Source: Fasciolopsis buskii (Eukaryota > Platyhelminthes > Trematoda > Plagiorchiida > Fasciolidae). Taken from it: a stretch of 64,000 nt of DNA. How positions within the stretch are numbered: position 1 is the stretch's first letter; each line of letters begins with the position of its first letter. This document shows positions 10,980 to 20,769 of this stretch, piece after piece. The notes below the pieces were generated by a model. That model had not been told where the DNA came from and did not search any database. It worked only from the letters and a program-made list of their open reading frames with translations. Both the position numbers and the translations under genes were made by a program. Location: contig LUCM01005988.1 in NCBI GenBank assembly GCA_008360955.1, forward strand, positions 151,173 through 215,172, read 5' to 3'.

Positions 10980-12115
10980 AATAGTCAACTCAGAGAATGA
11001 GATGCCTACCTCAAATTTGTTGAGGCATGCCTCAGCACGAAAGCAACTACGACCCACCGAATATCATGACTAACATCGTTAAAAAATTGAAAGACAGAAA
11101 CGCCGTGAAGAAATATAGCACCACCCCAGAAGTCTATGAAGTATGCTTATTGAAACTGATTGACTAGTTACATAAACGTTTTGGCTTCGTTTGGTGAAAT
11201 AAGTCAATTCCACCTGACTGTGGTCCGCCTATTTTACTGCCCACTGCAAAGAAGTGAAATAGACCATTAAGTGAGAGTAACCGAGAGGTCAGGTTGACTG
11301 ATGCTACGGGAAAGATCTGTGAAACAAGAAGCCGAAGCACTAACACGAACCAAGGGAGGCTTACTCAGTTTCAGATGCTGCGTAGGTCAAACCATGATAC
11401 AGAGAATACTGGAGCATCACTATAAGTTTCAACAGTTACTTGCTTCACTGACCCCCGGGTCTCGTTTGGCTCGATCAGTCATGAAGCTCTTCGGGCCACA
11501 ATCCAATCGTACGGGATGTCCGATAAGCTTTTAAGGCTCTAGAGAGGATACAATTTCTCCATCGATGTTAGGGTCCGTGATTATGGCGAAAAACCCTTGA
11601 ATTTCTTAGTTAGTTCCACAGTTTATCATCAGCATAGTTCGGTGTTAAACAGTGGGGCAAGCCTCACTGACCCATCTCTTACTGTCGGAGTTAAATGTGG
11701 CTATAAACTAAATGAATATGCTAGGGGGATAGGGAGTGGACCTACACGGGCGGAGTCAGATAGAGCTGCTTCCTCTCGCTGGCTGTATAATTACGCCACC
11801 GAATAGAATAATGGGCTAACCATTGCGCGACTACCTTGACGCCCGGGTTAGTCAGGAAGTTTGCAGATGGCATCATCGTGTTAGGAGCCTCGCCCGCTGC
11901 GTTCAAACCAATTCCCTAACTACCCCATATATTTGCAAAATCCATCGGAATAAGTGAATATAAAAAACCCTTCATGAACAATCCAGATTCGATAATTCAA
12001 CAGTAATTTATCAACAGCCAACCAATCGAATATATTCCTTTGTTAGAATGCCTAGGCTCAACTCTGCTTCCGAGTGACCAGGAAAATGATGAAATGGTAT
12101 TACGGACCGGTGACA
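10980..12115 (+). pseudogene. Heavily degraded RTE-type reverse transcriptase, second family
   Basis: Old reverse-transcriptase remnant in the MRPL3 intron, of a different RTE subfamily from the copies at 0.15-5.7 kb. In one frame with three stops, 11130-11330 reads PEVYEVCLLKLID, LHKRFGFVW, NKSIPPDCGPPILLPTAKK and RLTDATGKIC, matching the family's pre-catalytic pattern (IPPDW..IIVPIPKKG, then GISLTDATGKIY). FGPQSNRTGCPISF at 11490-11532 corresponds to the GVRQGCPISPF block. KFADGIIVLGASPAA at 11857-11900 is the catalytic YADDIVLL block with the second Asp changed to Gly. FINSQPIEYIPLLECLGSTL and LPSDQENDEM near 12005-12095 are the thumb-like YLGS region. Order is correct; stops and frame changes show long decay. 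Confidence 0.7.
11625..11760 (+). repeat. Short dispersed repeat, copy 2 (partner 10280-10400)
   Basis: Second copy of the block with CCTCACTGACC and GGGAGTGGACCTACAC, here inside the RTE remnant between its GCPISF and ADG blocks. Confidence 0.5.
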
Positions 12116-12275
12116 ATTCGCTGTTACCTGGCTCGTTACCACACCTGACCTACTGGCACCTTATATGGTTGTGTACCAAGTTTTACGGTAATGGTTGCCG
12201 GTTTTCACGCTCTAGTGTAGACCGCCTAATAGCTCTGGGACAGACGCTTTTCATTGCATTCGTGCTTCAAGCATG
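12106..12275 (+). repeat. Dispersed repeat R150, copy 1
   Basis: Shares with 16656-16850 the ordered blocks TTACC..GCTCGTTACCACAC, GACCTA, ACCTTATRTG, CCAAGTTT and GGTTTTC. A third, weaker copy is near 15880. The longest copy is about 190 bp. The nature of the repeat is unknown. Confidence 0.5.
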
Positions 12276-12479
12276 TGATAATAAAGGTGAGTCTCCCTCC
12301 AGCTGAAATGCTATCGAATCGCAGAGAAATCAGCTTGCAGATCAACGTGCATGTTTTCTGTGCCACCATCTGCCTTGCATTCATTAATAGGTGCGAAACC
12401 TGACCAACTGGAATTAAGGACACCCTAAGGCCTGCTATAAACACTCAAAATCAAATAGTGCAACAGGCTGTCCAATGAA

Positions 12480-14515
12480 AGAGTGACGAGAGGATTTCCC
12501 GATATCGACAAGCTCTCCATCTTCATCCCACGGCGACGACCGAACCGGTTTAGCCATGTCTAACGGCGATGGAAATCAGGACAATCAAAAAAACACCTTG
12601 CCTTACCTCTTGCCTTGTTCAGCATTATCGCCTTGGTGGGGAGCCCAAAACGTGGACCAACACTACAGCGAAAGACGGAGAGCCTCTGGGCCTTCTGTAG
12701 GTTTTAAGTGCCCGGTGATAGGAAGATAACTGGGTCACAACCTGTACCGAGTTCGTTCTCAACTGCAGTGTTCGGTTAGCAATGGTACACGAAGTCGACT
12801 TATCTCCTCACAGGCGATGGTCGCGTAAAAGTAACAAATCCAGATTCTTTGTTCACCAAAGGTTTTGTCGATACTTTGGATCGTTCATTCAAGTGCATAG
12901 CCTTAAGCACTAACTTTCCTTTAACTGCATACAGATGTACCAACCGGGACTGGTAGCAATATTCAGTTTCGGATCGTCATAACGTCCCAGTGATTGCAAA
13001 GCTGAAACAGATCTACCGTACTGTTTCTTATGACATACTTCATGTATGAATGTAATAGAACGTACCCCATAACCATCAGGGCCCACTACACGTCAGAGAA
13101 CCAGCAACCAGGACCCTGAAATGGAGTGAGGTAAAACCACATAAAATCCCATTAAGTCAAGCATGGTAACGAGCTGGGGGACAGCAGGCAGCCATCAACC
13201 TCTAGAAAAGAGAGAACAACCAGCCGGCAGCACACAAGCGACTGCATGATAACTGATTTTTTCTATTAAACGCTTCCCACAAAATCGTGTTGTAAGGAGC
13301 ATACCCTAATAAATACGTATAAGCACCGTCAGAAGTAGCCAAACGACGATTATGTTGTGCTAGGCTTGCGAGAGTTGAAAAACAGGGTATGTAGCGAGAG
13401 AGATGAGATCATTTTCACAGGAATGTGGACAGCCGCAGAAACGTCGCATATGAACAACCAGTGTCAGAGGACCAAGCACAACTCAAGTTTTTTACTAGAC
13501 GCAAGTCTGGTGAAGCGGAGGTACGCCATGGCCCCTGGGATAAAACATGTTGTGGCAGACAACGTCTGGGGTACCACAGAATCACCTTAGTTTGGAAGAC
13601 TTTAGGTGTATGAATCGAGAAACAGCATATTGCTGTCCACCACTAAAACGATCGAGAGCGGTGGGAGTCTAACCCACGACGTTCAAGCAGACAAATATTT
13701 AACTTACTCCACCCGTAAGGATTAATAACGGCAGCAAAGAGGCAGTGCAGAAACGGCCAAACGATGGACAAGTGACTAAAGATTGGTTAAGCAAGAATCA
13801 TCAACCAACGGACGACTTTTCGTCGAGTACCATCAATAAGAAAAACTGCGGTAGAAGTTCCATCTCACACACGAATGGTGTACCGAAGTTGGACGGATTT
13901 CAGCTATGCACAAAAGTAGGTAAGCGGGAGTGTCTCGTACGGAATAGAAAACCAACACTGCACAGCACGATGCACAGGGAGACATAAACAGAGATCAAAA
14001 AAGAATTTATGAGTAGGACCGGTAATGAAAATGACCCTGTGGGACGAAGAAAAGTCGAGTCAAGACTCAACCAGAGATAATAAGGAAAATGTTAGAATGA
14101 GACAGGAAGGAGACGAACTTCGGATGTGTCGAAACAGACATGATTGGTAGAAGTCTAAGGACAGACTAGTCCCAGATCAGAGGTAGGTAAGATACTAAGA
14201 AAATCAGGATTATGTTCGACGTTCGTGGTTCTCCGGCGAGCGGCACGACAAGAAAGGGTGCAGTGGAGACTGGCAAAACTGGAGAACAAGTAAAATGGAA
14301 ATGCCTTAAGTGAAGTAATATTGGCGCGAAACAACAAATTAACAAACGGTCAGCACAAATTGACTAAATATGGCTTACAATCATGCTATCGGAGTTTCGG
14401 GTTCCATTTGGGTCTAGGTGGATATACAATACTGATTATTCCACAGGAAGGTGAACCACCCCTAGAACATTCCTGTAGCTTACAGTAGTAAATGGAAGCC
14501 TGATGCTGAATAATG
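12480..14515. other. Part of MRPL3 intron without recognisable content
   Basis: Both strands were read. There are short frames only, rich in stops and without family motifs. Confidence 0.5.
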
Positions 14516-14615
14516 AGTTCTACTGTGCATAATGATCTACTAGCGTCTTACTTAGTAACCAAAATGCTAAAATGAAATTTCGGCGAGTGAACACTGCACA
14601 CAATCCAAAATCTAC

Positions 14616-14951
14616 CTGAAGAACCGTACAGTCCAACTTTTTTCCTTCTTTTGTCCATAACGGATACATGCCTAATTTGATAGCAATTAGACCACAACGT
14701 TGAGTCACATTTGGAATCCACTTAGTCTGTTGCCATTGCTCCGCCAGAATGGGGCTGCTGTCTTGCGAGATAAGTAGACGTTCCTGTTGCAAGAGCTTTT
14801 GGTTTTCTGGTGTCAGGTCCTGATCATCCTTAGGATCAGCGGTTTCTTGGATCCAATAAGGTTTTCGCCTATTCATCCAAGGATACACAACACGATTGCT
14901 TTTGTTTCTTTGCAGCACAGTGCATACAGAAGCCAAGAATGATCTGCTCAA
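14616..14951 (-). CDS. MRPL3: Mitochondrial ribosomal protein L3 (uL3m), N-terminal exon
   Basis: Exon encoding the N-terminal part of uL3m, a protein of the mitochondrial large ribosomal subunit. The diagnostic stretch is RCGLIAIKLGMYPLWTKEG followed by KKLDCTVLQ, close to the RVGLIALKLGMMPLWTKDG..LLQV stretch of animal MRPL3. Upstream are WMNRRKPYWIQETADPKDDQ and LTPENQKLLQQERL, fitting the loop that follows the mitochondrial targeting peptide. The extreme N-terminus (SRSFLASVCTVLQRNKSNR) is basic and hydroxylated, as expected for a targeting peptide. The exon ends in phase 0 at TTCAG/GTAGAT and joins the 8981 acceptor. The 5' limit is uncertain: the frame has no ATG before the upstream stop, and GAGCAG near 14944 could be an acceptor, so the start codon may lie in an earlier exon. 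Confidence 0.88.
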
Positions 14952-16460
14952 ACCAAATTGGTAAATTCAGGTAGACAACCTCACTTTTGTAGAAGGGGTT
15001 CAATGACAGCACGAAACATGACATGAATGAAGAGACGCGACTGGTTGTTTTGTACTTAGTTCAGTATCGACGTGATCTGAAAAACAGGAGTGAGTTCAGA
15101 ATTCAAGGTTACAATAAAGAGGCAGGCGAACAGGATGAACTGCTATCCCTGGTAGGAAGGGCAACGTAGAATGGATGCACATTACACAGATCAAAAATCT
15201 TAATGAGCAGGCGGATTTCGGGATTATCCAACGCTCCACCCACTTAATCAGCAGGACGGATCAGCGTGTCACGATGCCTGTCCGGGTCGCCCACGGAAGA
15301 AGTGGCCAACAATCTCATAGTTAGTGCAATTACTAGATATAGATCATCAAACAAGTGATCTAGATCAATTTATTTCAGTTTTTGTAATCACTAATTTTGC
15401 ACCAGCGCGCTCTGGTTTCGGCTGCTATCTCACAACACTGTCTACGCAAAAGAGAACGAAATACAGTGATGGATCAACTGTAACGTAATAAGTTGAACAG
15501 CTACCCAGGATAGGAGATTTCGAATGAAAGAACGTCACTGACTGAGACATTCAGCCATATCACCTATTTTTCCTAATAACCGCTTGGGCGGGATCGCTTG
15601 AGTCCTAACCGAATAACTTAACTGACCTTCACACGTCAGTCCACTTACTAAAATATTACATTTTGTTGTCGTGTCATCTTCTAGGTACTACCTGCCTCGA
15701 AGAGCAATGTACATCAAGGTCATGCGTAAAACACAAACCAATTCTCAATCTATTTATATCCTGTTTCTTCTAAAAAAGAAATACAGGGTCCAATAACTCA
15801 AGCCTAAACTTGTAGTTAGTGGCAAAATTTTCTCAACTTATCCTACCGATATTACGAAGACGACAGCCTTTGCACATCAGTCCTCAACGGCTACATTTCT
15901 GAATCTCATAGCGGGATATAGTGAACCGAAGTGGCCATGGGACATGCCTGTTCCAGTATACTCGTTTCAAGCGCGTCATAAAAAGAACCGACTTCACTTT
16001 TGTTGGGTAAGCTCAACCTTTCACCGATGACTGAATGTCACGCTGATGCCACAGATGCCCCAAATTGGTAAATGTCATTCAAGTTGTCGTATCACTTGCC
16101 CACCATTCTAATGTTTTCTCTTTATAAATTCCGGATTTCTAAATGATTCGTCATGCAGTGTTAACGTCCAACTCGCTACTGAAAATCATGGAAGCACTGT
16201 ACAACCGTTACGTCCTTGTTAGGAATCATTAACAGTGCATACGTATCTCTCTGGGACTGGAACGCGAACCCGGGACGAACGACTATGAGTAGACTACCTC
16301 AGCCTTAATTTGGCCGGGATAGTTCTCAACGGCTCGTCGAACATCATTACATGATAAGGTCCCCATATACGTACCTGGATTTTGCGAGTCACAGACCCGT
16401 TGAACATACGGTCCGACGTAGTCGAGATAGGTTCCAGTAAAACTCGTCTTTGGGCTTAGG
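14952..16460. other. No gene recognised
   Basis: Upstream side of the visible MRPL3 exon. The start codon, promoter or first exon was not found. A weak third copy of the R150 repeat lies at about 15880-16010; the rest is unassigned. Confidence 0.45.
15880..16010 (+). repeat. Dispersed repeat R150, copy 3 (weak)
   Basis: Similar to the right part of 16656-16850: GTGG(C/G)CATGGGACAT versus GTGGCAATGGACAT, then a GTCATAAAAA block at the same spacing. Left part not preserved. Confidence 0.35.
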
Positions 16461-16469
16461 AGAAACCAA

Positions 16470-17060
16470 CTTGGGCCGGCACACGGGCGACAAACACCCT
16501 CGAAGCACACGCAAGGGTGCTCCAAAGGACAAAAGTGGAATCTGGCGGAAACTTTCCCTAAATTTTTTCTTAACTTCGGTGACCGGTAAATTAATGAAGG
16601 GCTTGGTGACAACTCGATTACAGAGGCATTTGGAATCCAACAAGTTATTGTGGTGATGGGCGGCAATTTGCCATTACCCAGCTCGTTACCACACTCGACC
16701 TAATAAAACCTTATGTGATTCTACTCTGCTCCAAGTTTCGGGTTCATCGTTATCGGTTTCCCCCAGTATAGTGGGCTCAAGTGGCAATGGACATTCTTTT
16801 ACTACGCTCAGGCATGAGACGTCATAAAAATTGTATGGGCCTCAACAAAGTCAATTACGCGTACCCGACTTGCTGCTGGCTCATGAACTCCACCCATAAG
16901 CCAAGACCATGGGATTTTCTGCGCATGTCACTTCCATTGATTTCAGCCAAGCTTTAAAAAGTTATCAAACAAGAGACTACTCCTAGAGCACACTGGTTCA
17001 TTGGATAGAAAACTACCTGAAGGAGGATATTTTTTCATGAAAGTCGCCTAGGGAATGCCG
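16470..17060 (+). pseudogene. CR1/Jockey-like reverse transcriptase fragment
   Basis: Internal RT fragment of a CR1/Jockey-group LINE. Frame 16500-16653 gives KDKSGIWRKLSLNFFLTSVT, then GKLMKGLVTTRLQRHLESN, which is the NWRPVSLTSVxGKLMExLV..RLQxHLExNNLL block before the catalytic fingers. After an intervening R150 repeat, 16915-17040 gives TSIDFSQAL and WIENYLKE, the next catalytic block (IDFSKAFDKV with FDK lost) and the family's HWIENYLKER stretch. The repeat sits between the two halves, so it may have inserted into the LINE. No ADD block was found. Confidence 0.6.
16656..16850 (+). repeat. Dispersed repeat R150, copy 2 (best)
   Basis: The most complete copy of the repeat also seen at 12106 and 15880. 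It lies between two consecutive blocks of a reverse transcriptase, which suggests an insertion. No terminal inverted repeats or target duplication were made out. Confidence 0.5.
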
Positions 17061-18389
17061 CGGTGATATGAATTCTGTAAGATCGATTGCCGTAATGCGT
17101 TTCTCTTTATGGAGCTTTCCAGCCCTCAACCGTAAGGACCAATCGTCCATTGGTCTTACTCAATACTGTACAATAACCATGCCAAAAATCAGAACCGGTA
17201 TGGCGGGAAGGCCCTGGAGAGTGGAACAAGGTTCAGCATGTCTAGCGAGTGTGCCAGTGAAACGGGTGCGAGGAAAAGCCATCTCCGGGAGGCGACGCGC
17301 CTCGCTTCCTAAGGGTTAAAAGCCATAAGCTGAGGTTCCTCACTGCAAAAAAGAACGCACGTAGCTTGTTGGACTGTTACAACATCATAAGGACTCGACA
17401 CCACTAGGTGAAGCAGAGCTGTTTAGCGTACCAATGTTTTCTTAATCTTCTTCTGCAGCTCGCTTGTTATTTTGCAGATTTGCTTGAGACTTGAAAATTC
17501 TCCGAGGCGGACTGCCGCTTACTAGCCGTGTATCCTTCATACCATAAGGCGGATTTTCCACCAAACTGTGACCAAGATATATGAAAATCCTGCTGACGAA
17601 GTACTTCAAGCCCCACTCACTTTTGCGAGATGGATTCTCCAAGTGTCGTACTCATTTTCACAAGATCCGCGTATCGTTATCTGTAAGAAATCCACTGTCC
17701 ACATAGCACGCATTCTGACGAAGTAGGATCGTGTTCCAGCCGACATCCTAAGCAAACTACCATTCATTTGACGAGTTTTTTCTCTCCTTTTTCTTTCCTT
17801 TTTACAAGGTGATTGGCATAGCTTTTACTTTTCAGTTGTTTATAATTGAAGTGCCTCATTTATATTTAAAAGTCCAAACATTATAGCAGGAAAAATGAGC
17901 AGAAAAATAAGCAAACCAAGGAAACGAGATTCAATTCAGCCACCACAGCTGCCTTGCGCACAGGTTCTTGTTGGAACCAAAAGTTTTGGGTGAGAGCCCT
18001 AATCGTCCTCTTGCTTAGCGACTGGACTCTAGCAGTACCCTCAGACAAATTCACACACATCATACAACAAATTCCGTAATGTTTCGTAGTTGAGGAGGAA
18101 AGTCAGAACCGCGCTACCCATTGCTTCAAGCGGGATGAGTGGGGACAAGCGTACGCTTGCTCAGAGTTCCCATGCTGGGTTAATACTTGACTACCTTGTG
18201 AAGCAAATGTTCAGGTTGAAGGTTCCTTAGAAAACCTCTTCGCTGGTGTGGGCAGCCGCGAATTGTCGATCGCCTGAATACCTCCGACATCCCTTCTATG
18301 CAGAACCTTTCTAATCTCCATTCTAACAAGGAATTAGGATGCCACGAAGAGTAAACGCTTGGCGGGTTCATCTGGTAGCAACATTAATG
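17061..18389. other. No gene recognised
   Basis: Short frames only, without motif support. Confidence 0.45.
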
Positions 18390-19640
18390 GATGGAGAAAT
18401 ATGTTGGACGCATTACTTAAATCCAAGTGTTCACTCCACTTAGCTGTCTTCAATATCCGCACATTTACCCAAATAGAGAAACAAGCTGCCCCAGCTAGAA
18501 CACTTGAAACGTTTCAACCAGATATACAGTGTGACTTCGAAAACCGCCTCAATATCCCACTTCCATAATTGCATTTCGTATCCCAAACACAATCTCATTC
18601 TCTCGCCCCACTCTTCGCGTCTCCGATGATCCACTTTTGAGAGCTTCTGGTCAGGTTGGCTTCAAGATCGCCCTGAGCGTGCTGACCCATCGTGCACTGT
18701 TAGACTGGACCTCACTCAACGGTCAATCTTGTAGAGATGAATCGCTACATCGGAGGCCCATTTTCTGTCTTCGTCCGATTGCACCAACATTCATAATTTC
18801 ATCTAACTTGATTTCGATTGATGACATATAACTTTGGCATAAAAAGTGACGTCTGGTTCCTTCTTTTAACTTCACAGTGTCGGGTCTAGATTGGCCACAC
18901 CGCTATCGATTACCAGTGGCGCGGATCAATCGACGATTGTCGATGGCCGTAGCCCCCGTTAGCTTTTGACTGTGTCTAGTCTGTAGTTGTATCAACTCGA
19001 AGACCACGCATCCTCCGAAAATGACTACAGACGACAATCGGAGCTTCCAACGCGGCTGTTCTCACAAAGAAACGCTCCAGATGAGAGGGACCACCAGGGG
19101 CCTTGTGCTAACCTCCATCCAGGTCAGTCAAGGTTGTCGGTTCCACATGGGGTCCCAAGAGCTATGGGGATCTCCTTCCACTGCACTACTGCACGGCGAA
19201 TGTAATGAAAAACGCTCATATTAGATCAAAGAAGTCCTGTATTCAGGGCAACTGTCGCACAGGACTATATGCTACGTAAACCTGACAAACAATGGATGTC
19301 CTCGAACTAAGTTGCTGTCTGATGTTCGCAGATCCGTCCCACGGGATACCACGTACATGGGGCGTAAATACCTTGGACGTTAGCTGACCTGAAGCTCGCG
19401 AAGTGACCGCGAGGAGCGGTGGATACCGAAGCGTAGGGAAATGCAGAAGGCTACAGCCATCGCCAATAGTCGTATATTTTAGCGACCGATTAGGGATGTT
19501 GGTCCACGAAAGCGAGGTGATCAAGGAATCTGAAGGTTACTGATTCGCTCTCAGGAACGTCGGCTGGCGCGTTGGAAAGAATACTGCAAGGAGCAGTTTA
19601 GTTGGCCCACCGCCACAGTGGACCTCCAGTTATCTCTGGA
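18390..19640 (+). pseudogene. RTE-type LINE remnant (endonuclease start and linker)
   Basis: Degraded third RTE fragment. Frame 18415-18560 gives LLKSKCSLHLAVFNIRTFTQ and RTLETFQPDIQ, the endonuclease opening (FNVRTL.QIGQQ..LARTLE) also seen in the 3.1-kb copy. 18615-18760 gives RVSDDPLLRASGQVG, FKIALS and LLDWTSLN, matching the AGVGIALS..AEAALLDWIPVN stretch. Further on, 19554-19635 reads ERRLARWKEYCKEQFSWPTA, the linker found as ERLDRWAEHFKDQFNWP in the other copies. The stretch between is not recognisable. Multiple stops; inactive. Confidence 0.65.
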
Positions 19641-20451
19641 AACGAATAAGTCGTTCATCAGAAGTGATAGCGGTCAAAGAGGTGTCAGGGTGATCGAACA
19701 GTGCGGTTCCCACTAAAGCACGATCGCGCTTCGCCCTCAGGGACAAAGGCGAATAGTCGGGTGACTCGACTGGATTGAATGACTCTCGATCACGACCCAA
19801 GTCGAATTTTCGAATTCGAAATGGGTTAAGCAGTACTTTTTGAGTGGTAAACAACGCAGCGGGATAATTTACTGCGATGTGTGGTAGGTCAGTTAAGAGA
19901 TCCCCGGATGTGGAACGGTTTGTCCCAGTTTGGTCAGAGGGGCAGAAACTGTCAAGTGGGCGTTGGACCGCCGACGTACTGTGTGGTCTAATTCACCAGC
20001 CACTTTCAGATAAATCCGACTGTCTAAATGCAGTATACCAATCTCTGGAGCTAGCTTCCAATCATTTCGACAGAATATTCTGTAGTATATACTACAGATA
20101 ATGAAATCCGATTTCCGTGAAAGTGGTTAAAAAGGAAAATTACTCTCCTGAGCCCTGGACACATTTAATTCCATCATTTTACTGTCACAAGGACAAACCG
20201 ACGTATCACCACTATGATGGTGATATATGTATATATATCCACGTATACGTGGAAAAACGAAAACCATCCGGATAGCGACCACTGAAATTTACACGGCTAA
20301 AATTTAGAAAAGAAAAATATCCTCAATCGTCTCGTACTGAACTCTAGATGACGCACCAATCAACTACAAAACATCGCAAGAGAAACCATAGGGGCGGGTA
20401 ACAGGCAACACGCCATGAGAAGGTCACCCCGGTGTTCCGTCCTGTTCTGTT

Positions 20452-20481
20452 CCGTTCAGTTCAGTTCAGTTCGATTCAGCT
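20452..20481. repeat. Short TTCAG-type tandem repeat
   Basis: About five imperfect units of TTCAG next to the 5' side of the CR1 copy. Confidence 0.6.
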
Positions 20482-20769
20482 CGCATTGGAATAAAATTTG
20501 GCTTCCAGCGTCTCGAGGATCCAGATTGGTGTCTTGCCAGGTGACGTCCGTAGTTTCCGAAACTGCGTACGTTCCTTTGTCCCTGAAGGGCAAAGTATCA
20601 AGCGCATTATCAGATCCAGCAGACACGCATTGTTCCCAAAAGAGACTAAATGGTTCATATCTGAGTATACCGCCTCCCAGCAAGCATTCAGAGCTACTTT
20701 ACATCCATCAACGTTGTCACCATTAACCACATGTTCTGGAAGCTGGCTCCTTAGTAGATTAACCGTATC

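Larger units (their letters stand above)
8982..14615 (-). other. MRPL3 intron, about 5.6 kb, packed with repeats
   Basis: Deduced from the in-frame match of donor (TTCAG/GTAGAT at 14616/14615) and acceptor (CTCTTCAG at 8982). It contains two TA microsatellites, an old RTE remnant, dispersed short repeats and otherwise no recognisable coding sequence. In particular 9190-9750, 10300-10500 and 12480-14515 hold nothing I can assign. A conventional long intron, not evidence of function. Confidence 0.75.

Noticed and set aside
13640..13690. tRNA gene suggested by a perfect T-stem-like GTGGG..CCCAC with a 7-nt loop on the minus strand
   Set aside because: No D arm, anticodon arm or acceptor stem can be placed around it.
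16256..16285. B-box-like CCCGGGTTCGCGTTCCAG on the minus strand
   Set aside because: No A box at the right distance and no cloverleaf.
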